A stretch of 11,699 nt of DNA. Origin: Treponema sp. GTDB taxonomy: Bacteria; Spirochaetota; Spirochaetia; Treponematales; Breznakiellaceae. The first letter of the stretch is position 1. Each line of letters starts with the position of its first letter. The stretch spans positions 1 through 11,699 of the forward strand of contig JAIROH010000258.1 of NCBI GenBank assembly GCA_031257595.1. Reading direction: 5' to 3'. This document shows positions 7,989 to 11,699 of this stretch, one piece after another. The position numbers and the translations under genes were made by a program. The notes below the pieces were generated by a model that worked only from the letters and a program-made list of their open reading frames with translations, was not told the DNA's origin and did no database searches.

Positions 7989-8213
7989 TTATTTACCCGG
8001 CTTGGAACCAATCAGGGTAAAGGAAAGCCCGCACTGGTAGCGTTCGCCGCTTACGGGATTGGTAACTTTGTCCGACGCGTAAAAACCGACCGAACCGGTT
8101 GAAAAATCCTTGGAGTGGGCGAAAAGGGTCTGCCACATTTTTCCGTCGCTGTCTTTAATCGTAATTTCCAGAAATTTCGGCGCGCTGGGATCGCGCTTTG
8201 CTGGTTCCGGCAT
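7989..8213 (-). CDS. Conserved-looking small protein of unknown function (74 aa)
   Basis: The product begins MPEPAKRDPSAPKFLEITIKD and ends LSFTLIGSKPGK. I do not recognise the family. After a charged, proline-containing start of about 12 residues, the rest alternates hydrophobic and polar residues in several probable beta-strands (KFLEITIKD, KMWQTLFA, SVGFYAS, YQCGLSFTLIG). There is no signal peptide, membrane segment or metal-binding cluster; the single Cys is near residue 61. The ATG at 8213 has GAGG about 6 nt upstream and a promoter-like site before that, so the gene appears to head the operon leading to DUF4230, addB and addA. Good ribosome site, tight spacing and coherent composition make it a real gene. 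A role with AddAB is only a guess from position. Confidence 0.75.
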   Translation of the reverse strand: MPEPAKRDPSAPKFLEITIKDSDGKMWQTLFAHSKDFSTGSVGFYASDKVTNPVSGERYQCGLSFTLIGSKPGK

Positions 8214-8248
8214 ACAATCCTCACTTGTGTTTGGTTATAGTACGATAC

Positions 8249-8277
8249 AGTGTAAGTCATTGTCTGTAGGCGGTCAA
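8249..8277 (-). promoter_or_regulatory. Candidate sigma-70 promoter for the 74 aa-DUF4230-addB-addA operon
   Basis: On the minus strand, TTGACC (8277-8272) is followed after exactly 17 bp by TACACT (8254-8249). Transcription would begin near 8242, leaving a leader of about 30 nt that carries the GAGG ribosome site of the 74-aa gene. It lies in the 75-bp gap after the pheT stop, so the operon could be transcribed both from here and by read-through from pheT. Confidence 0.55.
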
Positions 8278-8288
8278 TGGGATCAATC

Positions 8289-10058
8289 TTACAACAGGGC
8301 TTCCGCGTCCAGCTCGCAGGCCGTACAGGGAACGGTGATTCCCCAGTTATCAAGCAGTTCCGGGTGAAGTTCGCCGAAGACCCCGATGGGCGTATTTTTG
8401 TGGAGGATCGCCGCGGCCCGGCCGGGTATAAAGCGGCTGTCGCCGGATTCTTCCACGTTGTATTCACGGGCAAGGTAATAGAACAGGGTCTGGAGTTCCG
8501 CGGAGATGACGTTAAAGTTTGTCTCGCCGCCCGCTTCAAGGAAACCAAGGTACTGCCGGGTTACCGTTCCGCTGTTGTCGCTGTCGTCGAGCCGGGCGAT
8601 TTTGCCTGTTTCAAAGATCCTGTGGGGATAGACCGCATGGCCCGAAACAGATTCACTTTGAACAAGGGAAGCGAGAACGCTGTCCCTGACATATTCGTAG
8701 TTTTCGGTCATCGGGTTGGATATGCGGATGATTGATCCCCCGTCGCCGCGCATTTTTTCCACAAGGTCTTTGCGGGAACCCAGGTAGTTGTAGATCATTT
8801 CCTGATACCCCATGCCGATCATGATTTCCTTGATCCGGCGGCTGAAAATCGTAATCGGGGTAAGCCGGCCTACGGTAAAATCCCGGGGGCGTTCCGGCCT
8901 GAACGTATCAAGCCCCCGGCCCATCATAATGTCTTCCATAACGTCCGCGGCGTGAAGAAAATCATTCCGGTATTCCGGCGGCCATGCCCGGACGCCGCTC
9001 TCCGCTTTCCCGCCCGCGCTGAGCGCGACGCCGCGTTCGACGCCGCCGGCCGCTTCCGCCTTTACCCCCATACGGGCCAGCGCCCTGACGCAGTCACCGG
9101 CTTCGATTTTTTCTCCCAGGTATTTTTCAATACGAGAAAGGGAACAGAACACCGGTTCCTGAAAATAGTACGGGGTAACGCAGGTTCTGCCGAACGGAGT
9201 ATCGTATTGATATTCCACCTCCACCGGCTCAATCGTAAAACCGTTGTCGGCCAGATCGCAGGCGATGATGGACGCGGCCAGGGTAACGGAAGCCTGATCC
9301 GTTCCGGTAAGTTCCACAAAAAGATCCGTGTCCCCCACCTGAACCGCCCCGAGGTCGGCGGAATTGATAATCGGCGGATAGGAAAGCACCCCGCCTGTCG
9401 AATCGGTCAAAAGCGGATGTACCGGTTCGTGTTCCTGGATAAACGCGTATTCTTTTCCCTTGGGATGCTGTTTCAGGATCTCCCTGAGGGAGAGGGGCGT
9501 GTCCCATTGAAGGGGCACAAACGACACGCTGTCCGGATCAACCCCCTTGTAGATGATAGGCCACTTGATAATCGAGATACGGTAAAGCCCCATCGAGATA
9601 GTCCGCCGTTTGCGGCCGAAATTCCACGCAAGCTTTTCCTGGGTCTGGATCATGTCCCTAAGCATCGGATCGCTAATCGCCTTGCCGGAAGCGACAAAGC
9701 CCGCCAGATATGGCCGCACCTTTTGTACGGATTTTTCCACGACGACTTTGTGTTTGGCGCCTTTTGGGTTTCCCGGAGACGAAAAAAACGGATACACCGG
9801 CGCCTTGCCGCCGTTGTAGACGTTAAGCTGCCGGGCGCAGCCGGCGGTTCCCCAGAGATCGGGCCTGTTGGTATCATTCAGTTCTATTTTAAGGATACGC
9901 TGTTCTTCCGGCAGGCTTTTGTCACTGTCTTCGTCAAGTTCCGCCTTGGCGCAGCCAAGCGCCTGTTCAAATTGTTCCCTGGTATTCCATCCGTTTTTAC
10001 CGCCGGGACATCCGGCCAGCGTAAAAAACGCTTTTTCGTTAACTTCGATCTTGGGCAT
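8289..10058 (-). CDS. pheT: Phenylalanyl-tRNA synthetase beta subunit, archaeal/eukaryal type
   Basis: PheT pairs with PheS as a heterotetramer that charges tRNA-Phe; the beta subunit carries the editing and structural modules. The 589-aa product is the short archaeal/eukaryal form, known in spirochaetes, rather than the roughly 800-aa standard bacterial one. It begins MPKIEVNEKAF, with no N-terminal tRNA-binding (EMAP-like) domain, and lacks the C-terminal anticodon-binding FDX-ACB domain. Landmarks are LNDTNRPDLWG in the first third, the B3/4 editing region ending in YPPIINSADLG (PPIINS 228-233), and the B5 domain with R-N-D366...D372..E375-D376, its usual acidic magnesium cluster. The inactive synthetase-like core follows (IMIGMGYQEMIYNYL; SNPMTENYEYVRDSVL), ending in IGVFGELHPELLDNWGI. 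The ATG at 10058 is chosen because the conserved N-terminus starts there; a TTG start 60 nt upstream would add an unrelated stretch and overlap the repeat array. No clear ribosome site precedes it. pheS is not in the window. Confidence 0.94.
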   Translation of the reverse strand: MPKIEVNEKAFFTLAGCPGGKNGWNTREQFEQALGCAKAELDEDSDKSLPEEQRILKIELNDTNRPDLWGTAGCARQLNVYNGGKAPVYPFFSSPGNPKGAKHKVVVEKSVQKVRPYLAGFVASGKAISDPMLRDMIQTQEKLAWNFGRKRRTISMGLYRISIIKWPIIYKGVDPDSVSFVPLQWDTPLSLREILKQHPKGKEYAFIQEHEPVHPLLTDSTGGVLSYPPIINSADLGAVQVGDTDLFVELTGTDQASVTLAASIIACDLADNGFTIEPVEVEYQYDTPFGRTCVTPYYFQEPVFCSLSRIEKYLGEKIEAGDCVRALARMGVKAEAAGGVERGVALSAGGKAESGVRAWPPEYRNDFLHAADVMEDIMMGRGLDTFRPERPRDFTVGRLTPITIFSRRIKEIMIGMGYQEMIYNYLGSRKDLVEKMRGDGGSIIRISNPMTENYEYVRDSVLASLVQSESVSGHAVYPHRIFETGKIARLDDSDNSGTVTRQYLGFLEAGGETNFNVISAELQTLFYYLAREYNVEESGDSRFIPGRAAAILHKNTPIGVFGELHPELLDNWGITVPCTACELDAEALL

Positions 10059-10063
10059 AAGTG

Positions 10064-10093
10064 ATACTACGCGATTACGGATGATTTGAACAA
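10064..10093 (-). promoter_or_regulatory. Candidate pheT promoter immediately before the start codon
   Basis: On the minus strand, TTGTTC (10093-10088) and TAGTAT (10069-10064) are separated by 18 bp. The predicted start of transcription falls at or within one base of the pheT ATG (10058), which would make a leaderless message and fits the missing ribosome site. The -35 hexamer is part of one TTGAACAAG repeat copy, so a protein bound to the repeats would block it. The hexamers are imperfect; an upstream TTGGAC (10167-10162) with TTACTG 17 bp on is an alternative. Confidence 0.35.
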
Positions 10094-10162
10094 GATGGGC
10101 AATAGACTTGTTCAACAACCCGAACCCGATAGGGTTCAGTAAAATAGGTTGTTGAACAAGTC
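10086..10162. repeat. Three-copy TTGAACAAG inverted-repeat array between pheT and the flavoprotein gene
   Basis: The 9-mer TTGAACAAG is at 10086-10094 (plus), 10107-10115 (minus) and 10152-10160 (plus). The second and third copies lie in a perfect 16-bp inverted repeat: GACTTGTTCAACAACC (10105-10120) against GGTTGTTGAACAAGTC (10147-10162). Nested inside is a 6-bp hairpin GAACCC-GATA-GGGTTC (10122-10137). The middle copy can pair with either outer copy but not both. No U-run follows on either strand, so intrinsic termination is unlikely. Possible roles are an operator array for a dimeric regulator of one or both divergent genes, a structured leader, or a dispersed repeat. Confidence 0.7.
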
Positions 10163-10182
10163 CAATGTGTTTTGCGGATAAC

Positions 10183-10212
10183 TTGACAGATTCTTCCGGG
10201 GAGGATTACAGT
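10183..10212 (+). promoter_or_regulatory. Candidate sigma-70 promoter for the FMN/FAD lipoprotein gene
   Basis: A consensus TTGACA (10183-10188) is followed after 18 bp by TACAGT (10207-10212, four of six consensus bases). Transcription would start about 25 nt before the ATG at 10243, leaving room for the purine-rich AAGGGGGAA ribosome site. It begins 20 bp after the inverted-repeat array, so a regulator bound there could affect it. Confidence 0.5.
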
Positions 10213-10242
10213 GGATAATCAGTAATGAAGGGGGAATCGGGA

Positions 10243-11699
10243 ATGAAAAAGTCTAGGTTCTTTACTATTATGCCGGTATTGGTGATGGCCGTGTTCTTTA
10301 TCGTTGCCTGCAATAGCGATCCGGCGTCCGGAAATTTGTCAGGGAACGGAACCGGCGTTGCTGTTTCTCTGGGTTATGGCGGAGAGGTAAGCGTTACCGT
10401 AACGGTATCACAGGGCAGGATAACTGAGGTTAAGGCTGAAGGCTCCGGTGAGACCCCTGGTATCGGAGGTCTTGCCCTCGAAAAATTGCCGCCCGCCATG
10501 GTAGCGGCCAATAGTGTCCGGGTGGACGCCCTTTCGGGCGCTACCGCTACTTCCCGGGCAATTCTGAGCGCCGCTTCCCGGGCCTATGCCCTGGCGACGG
10601 GCCGGAAGATCAACCTGGCCGCGGTAAAGATGGCCCCCGGAATTTACCGGAATTCGGTATGGGCCTTTTCGGTAGATACCAAGATGGATGTGGCGGTTAC
10701 GGTAGATGAAACTAAAATTTTGGCTATTAACATAGAAAAGAACGGTGAAACCCTGCCCATTCTTCAAAACGCCAAGGACCTGCTTATCCCCCGGATACTG
10801 GCAAGTCAGTCTGTTGTGGTGGATGCTATTACCGGCGCGTCCGGTTCATCCAACGGTATCCGTTCCGGGGTAATCCTGGCTCTGGAACAGGCCCTGGATG
10901 CGGGAGGAGCCGATCCTTCGGCGATAGAAAATTTTATGTCTGTTCCCGCCAAAGTCAGTGGGGTAGTCAAGACCCTGGACTATGACGTATTGGTTATTGG
11001 GATGGGTGGCAGCGGCTCCGCCGCCGCTATGAGCGCCGTGGAAACCCAAAAAGCGGCGGGACAGCCGGTCAGCGTGTTGGCCATAGACAAGGCGGGAAAA
11101 TATGGCGGAACATCTTCCGTTACATCGGAAATGATGGCTATTAATCCTCCCCGGTTTATGGCGGCCCATAATAACGAGGTAGCGAAAATTCAGCTTGGCG
11201 TTTTTGCCCGGCCCTTGCCGGATACGCGCCGGGATAAATCGGTATATGTAGAACGGGCAGTCCTTAAGCGGGACTGGCTGGCCTATACCGAAGGCGCGGC
11301 CAAGGAAAATATGCTCGATATCATGCTGGACAATTCCGGCCCCACGCTGGACTGGCTGGTGTACGATCACGGCTTCTTTTTTGGCCTGCCCCAGTTGGGG
11401 GTGGAGCCTTCGGCCACCTATTATGTTGTGTTCCAGTATAACGGTTCTTTTATGGACAATAAGCATCTTATCATTGCCTATTTCGATAAACTCTACGATG
11501 ATTATCTTAAATTGGGCGGTCGGTACATGCTGGAAACAGAAGCCTATGAGCTTATCTATGATCAAAAGGCCAACAAGGTAACCGGCGCCAAGGCCCGGGG
11601 TGTGGACGGTACGGAATACGTGATCAACGCCAAATCGGTGGTTTTGGCTACCGGGGGTTTTGCGGGTAACGGCGAGATGACCTCCCGGCTGCTGAGCGA
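10243..11699 (+). CDS. Exported lipoprotein flavoprotein: tandem FMN-binding domains plus fumarate-reductase-type FAD domain (3' end beyond window)
   Basis: The frame is open for 485 codons from the ATG and still open at the edge. Residues 1-23 form a lipoprotein signal (MKKSRFF, hydrophobic core, FIVAC) with Cys23 as lipidation site. Two FMN-binding domains follow. The first (about 38-118) has DALSGATATS, with Thr101 the expected covalent FMN site attached by ApbE. The second (about 136-225) has DAITGASGSS, with Ser200 in that place. A FAD-binding domain 2 begins at about 247 (YDVLVIGMGGSGS, dinucleotide motif 253-258; KAGKYGGTS about 283-291; VVLATGGFAGNG near the edge). This architecture belongs to flavocytochrome-c-like fumarate and urocanate reductases, which reduce organic acceptors outside the membrane in anaerobes. 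There are no haem CxxCH motifs in the part seen. The ATG at 10243 was preferred over an in-frame ATG at 10225 because AAGGGGG lies between them, about 8 nt before it. The substrate is unknown. Confidence 0.9.
   Translation, partial: MKKSRFFTIMPVLVMAVFFIVACNSDPASGNLSGNGTGVAVSLGYGGEVSVTVTVSQGRITEVKAEGSGETPGIGGLALEKLPPAMVAANSVRVDALSGATATSRAILSAASRAYALATGRKINLAAVKMAPGIYRNSVWAFSVDTKMDVAVTVDETKILAINIEKNGETLPILQNAKDLLIPRILASQSVVVDAITGASGSSNGIRSGVILALEQALDAGGADPSAIENFMSVPAKVSGVVKTLDYDVLVIGMGGSGSAAAMSAVETQKAAGQPVSVLAIDKAGKYGGTSSVTSEMMAINPPRFMAAHNNEVAKIQLGVFARPLPDTRRDKSVYVERAVLKRDWLAYTEGAAKENMLDIMLDNSGPTLDWLVYDHGFFFGLPQLGVEPSATYYVVFQYNGSFMDNKHLIIAYFDKLYDDYLKLGGRYMLETEAYELIYDQKANKVTGAKARGVDGTEYVINAKSVVLATGGFAGNGEMTSRLLS

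Noticed and set aside
8952..10064. 370-codon open frame on the plus strand
   Set aside because: It lies entirely antisense to pheT, whose protein is unmistakable. The product (many Arg/Lys/His, no recognisable domain) looks like a mirror of GC-rich codon bias.
10059..10118. TTG start at 10118 for pheT
   Set aside because: The added residues are not part of the family and run into the inverted-repeat array; the conserved MPKIEV start is at 10058.
10105..10162. Intrinsic terminator or T-box leader for pheT
   Set aside because: The stem is strong but no U-run follows on either strand, and there is no T-box sequence or specifier arrangement.
10846..11565. 239-codon open frame on the minus strand
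   Set aside because: It is antisense to the flavoprotein gene, which has a signal peptide and clear FMN and FAD motifs in the plus-strand frame. The minus product has no recognisable domain.
1..11699. CRISPR array, tRNA or rRNA genes
   Set aside because: No regularly spaced direct repeats were seen, and no cloverleaf or rRNA-like stretch was recognised in the intergenic parts.

Overview
The window looks like a chromosomal segment from a spirochaete, most likely a Treponema of the termite-gut or environmental type. Three things suggest this. The phenylalanyl-tRNA synthetase beta subunit is of the archaeal/eukaryal form that spirochaetes are known to carry. The last gene encodes a lipoprotein with a loosely conserved lipobox. 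The overall composition is moderately GC-rich. The genus is an inference; no rRNA or other decisive marker is present.

Layout. (1) Positions 1-620 are a scarred region. The end of a DUF1016/YhcG-type nuclease gene enters from the left and loses homology near 234. A decayed, internally deleted IS630-type transposase follows on the minus strand (313-471). Next comes a roughly 60-bp structured inverted-repeat element (543-602) just beyond the 3' end of addA. (2) Positions 616-8213 hold a compact minus-strand cluster, transcribed right to left: a 74-aa protein of unknown function, a membrane-anchored DUF4230 protein, AddB and AddA. The genes are 6 bp apart, 13 bp apart and overlapping by 17 bp, so they are very probably one operon. 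A good sigma-70-like promoter (8249-8277) sits just before the 74-aa gene. (3) Positions 8289-10058 are pheT, also on the minus strand and 75 bp upstream of the cluster. (4) Positions 10059-10242 are a divergent intergenic region with a striking three-copy TTGAACAAG inverted-repeat array and a candidate promoter on each strand. (5) From 10243 to the window edge, on the plus strand, runs a large open frame for an exported lipoprotein with two tandem FMN-binding domains followed by a fumarate-reductase-type FAD domain. It has no stop codon within the window.

How the parts work together. AddA and AddB form the two-subunit helicase-nuclease that resects double-strand breaks for RecA-dependent repair. 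Both nuclease sites, the helicase motifs of AddA and the four iron-sulfur cysteines of AddB are intact. The 74-aa and DUF4230 proteins are co-transcribed by position, but a link to DNA repair is unproven. The terminal flavoprotein probably acts outside the cytoplasmic membrane as an anaerobic reductase of a small organic acceptor such as fumarate or urocanate; its substrate cannot be read from the part seen. No complete new defence or mobile system is visible. The least explained elements are the repeat array upstream of pheT, the unknown 74-aa protein and the twin-FMN reductase.
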